Of a DNA stretch of 50,610 nucleotides, positions 24,731-33,315 are shown in pieces. This stretch comes from an uncultured Pseudomonadales bacterium. Lineage in GTDB: Bacteria > Pseudomonadota > Gammaproteobacteria > Pseudomonadales > UBA7434. The DNA lies in assembly GCA_905478995.1 (NCBI GenBank), contig CAJQKT010000004.1, positions 1 to 50,610 of the forward strand. Direction: 5' to 3'. The stretch's first letter is position 1. Every line of letters starts with the position of its first letter. The notes below the pieces were generated by a model. It made no database searches and was not told where the DNA came from. It worked only from the letters and a program-made list of their open reading frames with translations. The position numbers were made by a program, and so were the translations under genes.

Positions 24731-25846
24731 ATGCCTTTAAGCACTGACCAAGCATCATCAGATCTAGCGCTCTATGGGTCAAATATTTCTTACTTTACCG
24801 GTAAGTTAGAAAATTATTTTCGCCTCAAAGACATACCCTATACGCTTTGCTCGATGCAGTTTCCGCGTGATGCTCGACGCATTAAAGCGCAGGTTGGCGT
24901 CTCGCAAATGCCCGCTGTGCAGCTAGCCGATGGTCGCTGGATGACCGACTCCACTAAAATCATTCAGTGGTTTGAAGCGCAGCCCACACTCACCTCCATC
25001 ATGCCACCCGACCCATTACAAGCATTCGTATGCTTGTTGCTCGAAGACTACGCTGACGAATGGCTGTGGCGGCCAGCCATGCATTACCGCTGGCACTACG
25101 CTGAGGGAGCGCATTTTGCGAGCCGACATCTAGCCGACGAACTGACCCGCAGCATCCGCTTGCCTGGTGCTGTTAAGCGCTGGCAGCTGCGCTGGCGACA
25201 ACGCCAAGGTTATACGATAGGCGACGGCATTACTCGAGACAACATTGCCGGTATTGAAAAAATTTACAGCCGTACTTTGCAGCAGTTGCAAACTATTTTC
25301 TCCCAGCGGCCTTTTATTATGGGCCAAAGGCCTAGCCTTGCTGATATCGGTTTTGCTGGTCCATTTTTTCGTCATTTCGGTCTAGACCCTGTGCCGCTAG
25401 AAATTATGCGTCAGCATGCACCGGCAGTACTCGAGTGGATTGCCCGACTGTGGAATACACGAATAGAAAATTGCTCGGCCGCTTGGCCCACAACCCAACC
25501 CGATCATTTGGGGCCACTGTTAGACGAAATAGGCCAACATTATTTGCCGTATCTGTGCGCCAATGCCGACGCCGTAACGAAGGGCCAAAAACGTTTTAAT
25601 ACACAGATCGGTGGCATTGCTTACCAAAAGGCTCGCTATTCGCGCTACAGGGTAGGATGCTTGCACGAACTGCGCTTGCACTATGAGGCCCTACCCAACG
25701 AGGTAAAGGCGGCTGCCGAAACCTTGCTAAAAAATCATCATTGCTGGGAGCCACTATGGCAAAATACCGATTTGCCGCTGCTGCCAGATCAAGATCAAGG
25801 TTTGCCCTTTAGCGGCTCCACTAAAATGATTGGCGTAAATGAATAA
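24731..25846 (+). CDS. GST-fold protein with MHYRW block, copy 1
   Basis: A 371-residue protein. The N-terminal thioredoxin-like GST domain has YGSNISYFTGKLENYFRLK and SQMPAVQLADGRWMTDST; an all-helical C-terminal region follows, with RPAMHYRWHYAEG near residue 120 and a GQRPSLADIGFAGPFFRHF block. The same layout occurs in the protein at 49299-50483. The start could be a GTG at 24713; I prefer the ATG at 24731, but neither has a strong ribosome-binding site. Glutathione use is unproven. It lies between a sulfatase and an SDR. Confidence 0.75.
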   Translation: MPLSTDQASSDLALYGSNISYFTGKLENYFRLKDIPYTLCSMQFPRDARRIKAQVGVSQMPAVQLADGRWMTDSTKIIQWFEAQPTLTSIMPPDPLQAFVCLLLEDYADEWLWRPAMHYRWHYAEGAHFASRHLADELTRSIRLPGAVKRWQLRWRQRQGYTIGDGITRDNIAGIEKIYSRTLQQLQTIFSQRPFIMGQRPSLADIGFAGPFFRHFGLDPVPLEIMRQHAPAVLEWIARLWNTRIENCSAAWPTTQPDHLGPLLDEIGQHYLPYLCANADAVTKGQKRFNTQIGGIAYQKARYSRYRVGCLHELRLHYEALPNEVKAAAETLLKNHHCWEPLWQNTDLPLLPDQDQGLPFSGSTKMIGVNE

Positions 25847-25909
25847 CGATTTTTTTATGTTGCGTGTCTTTTAAATAAAATATCAGTATTTTTTACCGGA
25901 GAATATAAC

Positions 25910-26692
25910 GTGGAATTAAGAAATAAAATAGTCGTTATCACTGGCGGCGGAAGTGGCATTGGCAAAGCACTGGCCACACGCTTTAAAGCCGAGGGCACAC
26001 AACAAATCGTAGTGGTTGATATCAATGCAGATAACGTTGCCGCTGTAGCCACGCAGCTCGATTGCATTGCCATGACCGCCGATGTCTCTAAAGAGGAAGA
26101 TATTCGGCGCGTGATTGAAGATACCGAAGCGAATGTCGGCCCCATTGACCTCTTTTGCTCTAACGCTGGTGTGGGTCTAGGACCAAGCATCGACTCGCCC
26201 AATCAGGAATGGCAGTCAAGCTGGGATATTAATGTAATGCCCCACGTTTATGCTGCGCGGCACTTAGTCCCGCGGATGGTGGCACGCGGCGGCGGCTATT
26301 TTTTAAACACCGCGTCAGCCGCAGGGTTGCTCAATCAAATTGGCGGTGCTGCTTACGCGGTAACGAAGCATGCGGCTGTCGGCTTTGCGGAATGGCTAGC
26401 CATTCATCATGCCCATGAGGGCATCAAGGTATCACTGCTGTGCCCGCAAGCGGTACGAACCCCTATGACCACTACCGATCTCGATAATACCAGCGTCTCA
26501 GCTGCCAGCGTAGATGGCATGATGGAACCGGAAATCCTGGCGGAGGTTGTCGTCAATCAATTACAAAAGGAAAGTTTTCTTATCTTGCCTCATGAAGATG
26601 TATTGACTTACATGCAGCGCAAAACGAGTAACTATGACCGCTGGATTAATGGCATGAATCGACTGATGCAAAAACTAACGGGAATCAGCTAA
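25910..26692 (+). CDS. SDR family oxidoreductase
   Basis: A 260-residue classical short-chain dehydrogenase. It shows the cofactor motif TGGGSGIGKA near the N-terminus, NAGVG, a catalytic Ser in LNTASAAG and YAVTK with Tyr and Lys. An acidic VVDIN after beta-2 suggests NAD(H). The start is GTG with CGGAGAA eight bases upstream. The substrate is unknown; neighbours are a GST-like gene and, on the other strand, a TetR regulator. Confidence 0.9.
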   Translation: MELRNKIVVITGGGSGIGKALATRFKAEGTQQIVVVDINADNVAAVATQLDCIAMTADVSKEEDIRRVIEDTEANVGPIDLFCSNAGVGLGPSIDSPNQEWQSSWDINVMPHVYAARHLVPRMVARGGGYFLNTASAAGLLNQIGGAAYAVTKHAAVGFAEWLAIHHAHEGIKVSLLCPQAVRTPMTTTDLDNTSVSAASVDGMMEPEILAEVVVNQLQKESFLILPHEDVLTYMQRKTSNYDRWINGMNRLMQKLTGIS

Positions 26693-26733
26693 ACGCGCGC
26701 GGGGTAATGCTACCTTACAGCAGGTTGAGACGC

Positions 26734-27318
26734 CTACTGCAATTGGCTGAGCACTAAGTTAGCGATCAGCTGAATACTCGCTCTCTTACTCATTTTTTGG
26801 TGAACCGTCAGTCGCTCCCAAAAATCAAAGGATGTAATAGCATCAACGGCTTCACGTATTTCAGTTGTCACGCCGGCCAATTCAGGCAACCACACATCCA
26901 TATCTTTGCGAATGCGCTGCGCACCTTCCAGATAGTTCTGCTTGACCTGAGGAGATCGCCACATCAAGAGCTGCACTGCTCGCATAACCCCCGCCAACTC
27001 AGTATAGGCTGCAGCGTGAGACTCCACAGCGTGTGTTACACGCTCATCTAGCGTTCCGCTACGATCGCTCTGAGAAAATAGCTCGGTGTACCACGGCCTC
27101 ATAGTCTCATCAATTTCAGCATAGAGTTTTTCCATTTCCGAAAAATGGCGGAACACCGTACGAATGGCCACGCCGGCTTTATCGGCTACTTGCTGAGCCG
27201 TAGGGATCATATGACCGGCATTAATCAAATCGACCATGGCATCGATAATTAATTGTCGACTACGCTCACTGCGCTGTATGCGACCGTCAGGCTTATTATT
27301 TTTTTGACTTTTTTTCAA
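26734..27318 (-). CDS. TetR family regulator
   Basis: A 194-residue regulator. The N-terminal helix-turn-helix (TAQQVADKAGVAIRTVFRHF, about residues 40-59) is typical of TetR proteins; the C-terminal domain would bind a hydrophobic ligand. The start is TTG with a good GAGAGG site, since the first internal Met is inside the DNA-binding domain. It is divergent from the DUF2855 gene across a 501-base gap that contains a palindrome, and it could also control the SDR gene. Confidence 0.85.
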   Translation of the reverse strand: MKKSQKNNKPDGRIQRSERSRQLIIDAMVDLINAGHMIPTAQQVADKAGVAIRTVFRHFSEMEKLYAEIDETMRPWYTELFSQSDRSGTLDERVTHAVESHAAAYTELAGVMRAVQLLMWRSPQVKQNYLEGAQRIRKDMDVWLPELAGVTTEIREAVDAITSFDFWERLTVHQKMSKRASIQLIANLVLSQLQ

Positions 27319-27819
27319 ACCGACCTCTCATCCTAGGCTGCATCAACGCAACCAATCTACTCAAGAACCTTGCTCTCTCTGTATTGCTCTCACTGTTGTT
27401 ATTGCTCATGCTAACCGCGCGTTAATAATTGCAGGGCGCTGACTTAAGCTTAAGCTTATAAACCTACCATACCTTGCAGCTACAACTGCTCAAATTTAAT
27501 TATGACAGCAAAATTAAAGCTGCCACACCTTCTTATTGGCATAATTGTGCCATAAACTTACTACTCCCGCGAATGGCCACATTGTCAGCATTATCGCCGC
27601 TCATAATGCTCTAAATTGCAGGTGAAAATCGCTTCTTTGTTCCAGCCGATGTATTGTGTTTTTTTGTTTTGGCATATAAGATGTCAAAATAAGAATCGAC
27701 CCAGTTTAATGGGCGACCAATAGCCGGCAGGAATAGCAAGGCAGCGTCCTTGCGTGTGCAATGGGCCACGCCAATACGCCACTAAAAAACGCCGCTAACG
27801 CATTAATTAAGGAGTTTTC
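27319..27819. other. Divergent intergenic region between tetR-type gene and DUF2855 gene
   Basis: No gene is visible. It holds overlapping TTAAGCTTAAGC-type repeats near 27445-27459 and the operator-like inverted repeat at 27667-27689. GGAG precedes the ATG at 27820. Confidence 0.5.
27667..27689. promoter_or_regulatory. Operator-like inverted repeat
   Basis: TTTTGGCAT and ATGTCAAAA pair with one mismatch around ATAAG, a 23-base site. It is in the gap between the TetR-type gene and the DUF2855 gene, the usual place for a TetR operator. Confidence 0.5.
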
Positions 27820-28908
27820 ATGCCGCAACTTACAGAATTATGGGTCGATCGAACTGATATAAGAACCACCAAAATTGTCAATAGCACAATCCCCGATCTG
27901 ACCGATGGCGAAGTTTTAGTAACCATTGATAAGTTTGGTCTCACCGCTAACAATGTCAGCTATGCTGTGTCGGGCGACTTCATCGGCTACTGGAAATACT
28001 ACCCTGCCGACGATAATTGGGGCAAAGTCCCGGTATGGGGCTGTGCTAATGTGGTCGAATCTAAGTGCGCTGATATTCCTGTTGGTGATCGGCTTTGGGG
28101 ATTTTTCCCTATGGCAAACAGTACCGTGCTTAGACCAGGCAAAGTCACCGATAAAAACTTTATCGATGATACTGACCATCGCAAGGAGCTGCCCGCTCTT
28201 TACAATGCTTATAGTCGCACCAAAGCAGAGCCCGAAGTTTTACAAACTATGGAAAATGAGCGTTGCTTGCTCTTCCCACTGTTTGCGACCTCCTATGTCT
28301 TATACGACTACCTTCTTGATAATAATTTTTTTGGCGCCGACCAAATACTCATTGGGTCAGCCTCATCAAAAACCGGCTTTGGCCTAGCTCATCTCTTGCA
28401 ACAAGACAAAAACGTTAGTGCAAAAGTGGTGGGGATCACATCCAAAGGCAATACTGATTTTGTTAAGCGTTTAAATTGCTGCGATGATATTGTTGTCTAT
28501 GGCGATGAAGATTCGATTGACCGCAATGTGCCCGCTGCCTATATCGATATGTCTGGAGACGTACGCTTAACTAAAGCCCTGCATATGCTACTGGAAGACA
28601 ATCTAGTAGAGAGCGCCATGGTAGGAGCAAGCCATTGGGAAGACGGCGGCAAGGCCGGCGTATTACCCGGCGCAAAACCGAAATTCTTTTTTGCCCCTGG
28701 CCAAATAGCCAAACGCGATCAAGAGTGGGGGCCGGGCGTAATGTGGCAAAAAGCCATGATGGCCAGCGCAGGAATTGCTCAAGCCGTTAAGGATGAGATG
28801 ACCGTGGATTGGACGACCAATGTAGACGATTTAGCCACACTATGGATCCAACTGCTCGACAACCAAATCCCAGCAAGCCGCGGCCTGATGGTATCGCTAG
28901 TCCATTAG
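27820..28908 (+). CDS. DUF2855 family protein
   Basis: A 362-residue protein recognised as DUF2855, a family with a medium-chain-dehydrogenase-like layout. It opens with LWVDRTDIRTTKIV and DGEVLVTIDKFGLTANNVSYA, then VPVWGCANVVES, ILIGSASSKTGFGLAHLL (nucleotide-binding turn) and YIDMSGDV. The usual catalytic zinc ligands of alcohol dehydrogenases are not evident. The function is unknown; an acyl-CoA or enoyl reductase-like role has been guessed from the fold. GGAG precedes the ATG. Confidence 0.8.
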   Translation: MPQLTELWVDRTDIRTTKIVNSTIPDLTDGEVLVTIDKFGLTANNVSYAVSGDFIGYWKYYPADDNWGKVPVWGCANVVESKCADIPVGDRLWGFFPMANSTVLRPGKVTDKNFIDDTDHRKELPALYNAYSRTKAEPEVLQTMENERCLLFPLFATSYVLYDYLLDNNFFGADQILIGSASSKTGFGLAHLLQQDKNVSAKVVGITSKGNTDFVKRLNCCDDIVVYGDEDSIDRNVPAAYIDMSGDVRLTKALHMLLEDNLVESAMVGASHWEDGGKAGVLPGAKPKFFFAPGQIAKRDQEWGPGVMWQKAMMASAGIAQAVKDEMTVDWTTNVDDLATLWIQLLDNQIPASRGLMVSLVH

Positions 28909-28962
28909 CTCACCAATCAACCAAACGAAGAAACAGCTTAACCTGCCACTAAGCTGGCATTA

Positions 28963-29000
28963 GGCAAATCGAACTTAACACCCATAAAGTTCGATTTGCC
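28963..29000. terminator. Perfect 14-bp stem-loop between convergent genes
   Basis: GGCAAATCGAACTT at 28963-28976 and AAGTTCGATTTGCC at 28987-29000 are exact complements with a ten-base loop. It separates the DUF2855 gene (+) from the saccharopine-dehydrogenase-like gene (-). No T-run follows on either strand. Confidence 0.6.
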
Positions 29001-29101
29001 AAATAAACCCTTTGCAGCATAAAGTATTTGCAACACTCGCTCACAATTGCAGTCATTGTGGCTCGGCTACTATACATTCAGGGCAAGAAAGGCGACGCCT
29101 A

Positions 29102-30280
29102 TCATGCGCTTTCTAGTGCAAACGTAAGTCCAGCATTATTTTGCAAACGATCAATCAGCAAGCTACCCATGGCCGATGCGGGGGTCCAGATACCGCCTGA
29201 AGCTGCATCCGGATTTTCAAGCAAACAAACTGCACTTTCGGCAATCATTTTACTGGTAGATCCATAGCCAGGATCCATATCACCTTTCACGCTAGCTTTA
29301 ATGACTTGCCCATCGGCATTTTGCCCAACCAACAAGATGTCATAAAAACCCGCTTCGCGCTGTTCGGGGGTTGGCCCTTCGCCTGGCTGAGTGGTATCCG
29401 TAGCCATCGACTTGTCGCTAGCTACTGCTTTGGCCATAGCCTCGCCTTTTTCACCAGGCCCTGTCATAAACATTTCATCATAAGCAAAGTCTTCGCCGTA
29501 CATCTTACCTAACAATAAATTCGAGCGGTGAATGTTTTTGGTGTTAATCGATGCCATAACAAAAGGCGCCACCCAGCTTTCAATCACCTCATCATACATA
29601 GGCTTGTGCCCCGGAGGCTGGTCTATACCGGAAAAATCCTGCGTTAACGCAAATGGATTCATCAAAGTTGCCACTAAACCGGGGTCTTTAGCGGCCGCTG
29701 CCATAGTTTCCCTAAAGCTTGCAAGCGTGCCACCCGACCAAGTGCCTTTCATACCGCGCACGCGGCCTCTTACTCGCGGCACTACAGCTCCTAGCTGCTC
29801 GACTGCAGCTTGCTGCACAAAGTACACGCCCAAATCAAACGGAATAGAATCAAAACCGCAAGAAAATACAATTCGCGCCCCGCTCACTTTAGCTTGCTCA
29901 CCATGCGCATCAATCATCTGCTTCATCCAAGCAGGCTCGCCACATAAATCGACATAGTCAGTACCCAATTCCGCACAGGTAGCGACCAGTTCATTGCCAT
30001 ATAATTGATAAGGGCCCACCGTTGTCAACACTACATGCGCGCGCTCAACCATGCTTTTAATTGAAGTAATATCGCTCGAATCAGCCACAACCAAAGGCAC
30101 ATCAGCATCAATGCCGAGCTCATCGCGCACCGCTTCCAGTTTGGCAAGGCTGCGCCCAGCCAAAGCCCAAGACACTGAGCCGTTAACACCGTATTGTTGA
30201 TTAAGATAGCTCGCGACTAGCTTTCCGGTGTAGCCGGTAGCGCCATATACGACAATGCCTAAGTCTCTATTTTTGCTCAT
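29102..30280 (-). CDS. Saccharopine dehydrogenase-like protein (trans-acting enoyl reductase type)
   Basis: A 392-residue Rossmann protein. GIVVYGATGYTGKLVASYL at the N-terminus is the NAD(P)-binding motif of the saccharopine dehydrogenase-like family, which includes mycobacterial trans-acting enoyl reductases. Further family blocks are YVDLCGEPAWMKQMID and GARIVFSCGFDSIPFDLG. A lipid-related reductase is more likely than lysine metabolism given the neighbours. The ATG has an AGGAAG site. Confidence 0.82.
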   Translation of the reverse strand: MSKNRDLGIVVYGATGYTGKLVASYLNQQYGVNGSVSWALAGRSLAKLEAVRDELGIDADVPLVVADSSDITSIKSMVERAHVVLTTVGPYQLYGNELVATCAELGTDYVDLCGEPAWMKQMIDAHGEQAKVSGARIVFSCGFDSIPFDLGVYFVQQAAVEQLGAVVPRVRGRVRGMKGTWSGGTLASFRETMAAAAKDPGLVATLMNPFALTQDFSGIDQPPGHKPMYDEVIESWVAPFVMASINTKNIHRSNLLLGKMYGEDFAYDEMFMTGPGEKGEAMAKAVASDKSMATDTTQPGEGPTPEQREAGFYDILLVGQNADGQVIKASVKGDMDPGYGSTSKMIAESAVCLLENPDAASGGIWTPASAMGSLLIDRLQNNAGLTFALESA

Positions 30281-30984
30281 TTTTTGCTTCCTAAGTTTGA
30301 ATTGGGGTTGCAGCTAATCATTATCAACGCCGCAAGAAATAATTAACAGTTGAAAATACTAAATTGACTAATTATTTACAGCGACCCTTCGTGTTGAAGC
30401 GCGAGCAGCCTTGATCCTGCGCATTAACACTTGCGCATTACACAATGTTAATCATGGGGCAAAGGCACCCATTACCCGAAACCTCTTGAGCGTCGCTATG
30501 ACTAACCACCACAGCCTATCGTTACGGGGATGATCTTAGTCCAACAACTTCATCGCTAATGCGCTCAACTTTAACGCCGCTCGGTGGAATGACTGAGAAA
30601 TATGCTATGCATTTTTACATCGAGGCCAGATCGGCACGCCACCAGCCGCACACACCCAGCCTGTGCAAAACCGCTACAAAATATCGTTAGAATCAATACA
30701 AAAATTCGCTTCTTTGTCGATCAAATAGGGTTATTGATACGCATACAAGAAGAGGCCGGGAAATGGGTGGTTGGTTTTCGAGCACCTCCACCTTGCCAAC
30801 CTTCACCAACCCATAACAAACTTTTTTATTGATGAAATGAGACTGCAGATGTTGTTGATTCGAGCAAGCCGCAGGCCTTCACGCCGCAATGAAACCGCTT
30901 AATAACTGTTTAAATGCTCACAGCCTCTGAGATTAAGCTGCAAGGGTAGGCGTTAATATAAGGGCTCTTTTACTTTCTAGCCCT
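30281..30984. other. Gene-free stretch of about 700 bases
   Basis: I found no gene, strong hairpin or repeat. An open frame at 30602-30832 has no ribosome-binding site and a low-complexity product. The region must carry the promoter of the saccharopine-dehydrogenase-like gene. Confidence 0.4.
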
Positions 30985-31857
30985 TCATGATTCTTGCTGT
31001 ACAAGTAGCTTGGCTGCCCTGCTTATCATGAACGCTTTGAATACTTTCACACGCGCATTGTTGCGTAAATCGGGGTGTGTCAATAACCAAATATTAGAGC
31101 CAAAATGAAATTTTTCTGGTGTAAGTGCTTGCAAAGTATGATCCAGAGGCAGCCGCAACGGTGACAAAAAACCAACGCCCACACCACTGCAAATAGCCTC
31201 ATAAACCTCATTGTAGCTATTGGTGCGCATAATAATTTTGGTGTCGGGATGGATAGCAAGGATATCAGCCTCGCTATCCATTTGCCCCTTCGGGCCGCTC
31301 TGTATGACCCAAGGATAATCTTCAGGGGCCTGGCTATTCATTTGCTTAATTAACTCGCGACTTCCGTAAATGTACATTGGCATGAAACCGAGCTTAACCG
31401 CCACTAAATCTTTAGGTGGCGTTTCAACAAATCTAATTGCGACATCAGCTTCTAAACGAGTCAAATCGGTAAATTCAGAGACCGCGTTAATTTGCAAATC
31501 AATCTCAGGATATTGCTGCAGAAAATCCGCAAAAATTGGCTGTAAATTTAGCGCCCCGCTACTGGGCTTCGTGATACACAATGACCCACTTAACTCTGAG
31601 TCGTGGCTTTTAAAAACTCGTTGAATTTGGTTAATTTGATCTTCAACAGCAACCGCCTGTTGCTGTAACTTAACCCCATACTCTGTCAATTGGTAACCAT
31701 TACTGAGGCGATGAAATAGTATCGAGCCTAACTGCTGCTCAAGCTTTTCTAAACGCCGCGCAACGGTTGAATGATTAACGTCAAGCTGCTTAGCTGCACC
31801 ACTTAAGGAGCCCGCGCGCGCAACCGCTAAAAAGTATTCAAGATGATCCCAGTTCAT
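30985..31857 (-). CDS. LysR family regulator
   Basis: A 290-residue LysR-type regulator. Residues 1-60 (DHLEYFLAVARAGSLSGAAK, then LDVNHSTVARRLEKLE) form the winged helix-turn-helix; the rest is a periplasmic-binding-protein-like effector domain. It is divergent from the DJ-1/PfpI gene with a 187-base gap, so it probably controls that operon. Confidence 0.9.
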   Translation of the reverse strand: MNWDHLEYFLAVARAGSLSGAAKQLDVNHSTVARRLEKLEQQLGSILFHRLSNGYQLTEYGVKLQQQAVAVEDQINQIQRVFKSHDSELSGSLCITKPSSGALNLQPIFADFLQQYPEIDLQINAVSEFTDLTRLEADVAIRFVETPPKDLVAVKLGFMPMYIYGSRELIKQMNSQAPEDYPWVIQSGPKGQMDSEADILAIHPDTKIIMRTNSYNEVYEAICSGVGVGFLSPLRLPLDHTLQALTPEKFHFGSNIWLLTHPDLRNNARVKVFKAFMISRAAKLLVQQES

Positions 31858-32044
31858 CTCTGCATTATTGCACAGCGATTTGGCGAATGTCTAGCATTTA
31901 CGCACAGCTTGAGAAACATTATAATCGGCGGCGATGGCAATATGATTGCATAATTCTTGAAGACGAAGACCGTGATCGGGCCCCAAAATCCGTCATCTGT
32001 ACAACCAATTAAACGTCAAAATTCATGAGGCCAAAAGGCAAGTT

Positions 32045-32917
32045 ATGACCAATACTACTAAAAACATTCTCACGGGGCTTGGTATAGCCGTTGCTGCCAT
32101 CGCTTTATTTTTGATGGCACTACCTACTATTTTGCACAGCGCCGGCTTACATCCGAAATACGAAGGCGAGACCGTTTCGTTACCTGGCAAGCGAGCATTG
32201 GTTATCACCACGAGTCACTCCATGCTAAACCTACCGGGTGAAGCCACGGGCAAACCAACCGGGGTTATGGCTTCAGAAATGACACACCCTTATTACAATT
32301 TTCTTGATGCTGGTATGCAAGTAGACGTGGCAAGTATTAAAGGCGGCGCTATTCCCGTTGATCCATCAACTTTATTTTATATGATAAAAACGCCAGAGGA
32401 TGACCGCTTTTTACAAGACCCCACGTTCCAAGCCAAAGTAAAAAATTCTATGCGCATTGATGATGTTGACTTCACTCAGTACGATATTATTTTTATGTCT
32501 GGTGGCTGGGGTGCGGCTTATGACTTAGGTTACTCAGACGTGCTAGCCAAAAAAATCAGTGAAGCCTACTATGCACAAACGCCCGTAATTGGCGGGGTTT
32601 GTCACGGCGTGCTTGGTTTAATTAACGCCAAAGACCGTGATGGCAATTTGTTAATTGCTAACCGTAAAATGACAGGCGTAAGCGACAAACAGATTAAAGA
32701 ACTGGGTATATCCATGACACCTCAGCACCCAGAGGCGGAGCTACGCAAAGCTGGCGTACTCTATGAAAGCAACTCCGCTTTTCGTGATTTTTTTGCCACA
32801 CATGTAGTGGTCGATGACGAGCAGCGCTTTGTAACAGGTCAAAACCAGAATTCGGGCCACGCCACCTCGCAGGCAATGATGGCATTGGTAAAAAATCAAA
32901 GCAAAGATAACCAGTAA
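32045..32917 (+). CDS. Membrane-anchored DJ-1/PfpI family protein
   Basis: A 290-residue protein. An N-terminal transmembrane helix (ILTGLGIAVAAIALFLMALP) precedes a DJ-1/PfpI domain with ALVITTSHSML, IIFMSGGWGAAYDL and the nucleophile elbow VIGGVCHGVLGL (Cys in CHG). Relatives include glyoxalase III-like, chaperone-like and amidase-like proteins; which applies is not clear. It leads an operon with a small membrane protein and sulfatase 2, divergent from a LysR gene. AAAGGCAAG precedes the ATG. Confidence 0.85.
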   Translation: MTNTTKNILTGLGIAVAAIALFLMALPTILHSAGLHPKYEGETVSLPGKRALVITTSHSMLNLPGEATGKPTGVMASEMTHPYYNFLDAGMQVDVASIKGGAIPVDPSTLFYMIKTPEDDRFLQDPTFQAKVKNSMRIDDVDFTQYDIIFMSGGWGAAYDLGYSDVLAKKISEAYYAQTPVIGGVCHGVLGLINAKDRDGNLLIANRKMTGVSDKQIKELGISMTPQHPEAELRKAGVLYESNSAFRDFFATHVVVDDEQRFVTGQNQNSGHATSQAMMALVKNQSKDNQ

Positions 32918-32937
32918 ACAAAATAGAGAAATACCTC

Positions 32938-33315
32938 ATGAAAAAGGTACTCAGCGTTATTATCGCGCTGCCAGCGGTGATGTTTATAATGACCGGCCTG
33001 CGCTGGCTGGTTGATCCGGCTACTGCAGCAGCTCAATTTGGCATGCCGCTCCTTGATGGCATTGGCCTCAGTACACAAATCGGTGATCTGGCCGCATTTT
33101 TTATCGCAGGCGGTATGTTCGTTTTTATCGCGCTTATAACAAGTAAACGTAGCTGGTACTATCCGCCAATCATGCTAGTAGGCTTCACCGCGCTATTTCG
33201 CGTTTTGGCTTGGTTGTTACACGATGCGACTCTGGCCGTACAAATGATCGTGCCAGAAATTGTGATAGCGGTATTATTATTAGCCGCCTCGCGGATAATA
33301 CCGGAGCACGAGTAA
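32938..33315 (+). CDS. Small membrane protein (DUF4345-like)
   Basis: A 125-residue protein with four hydrophobic segments. GLRWLVDPATAAAQFG and GLSTQIGDLAAFFIAGGMF resemble DUF4345-type proteins, but I hold this only loosely. It lies 20 bases after the DJ-1/PfpI gene and abuts the sulfatase start. Confidence 0.6.
   Translation: MKKVLSVIIALPAVMFIMTGLRWLVDPATAAAQFGMPLLDGIGLSTQIGDLAAFFIAGGMFVFIALITSKRSWYYPPIMLVGFTALFRVLAWLLHDATLAVQMIVPEIVIAVLLLAASRIIPEHE

Noticed and set aside
27926..28387. Long alternative frame inside the DUF2855 gene
   Set aside because: Overlaps a well-supported gene and lacks a ribosome-binding site.
30602..30832. Frame of 76 codons in the 700-base gap
   Set aside because: No start signal and no similarity that I recognise.
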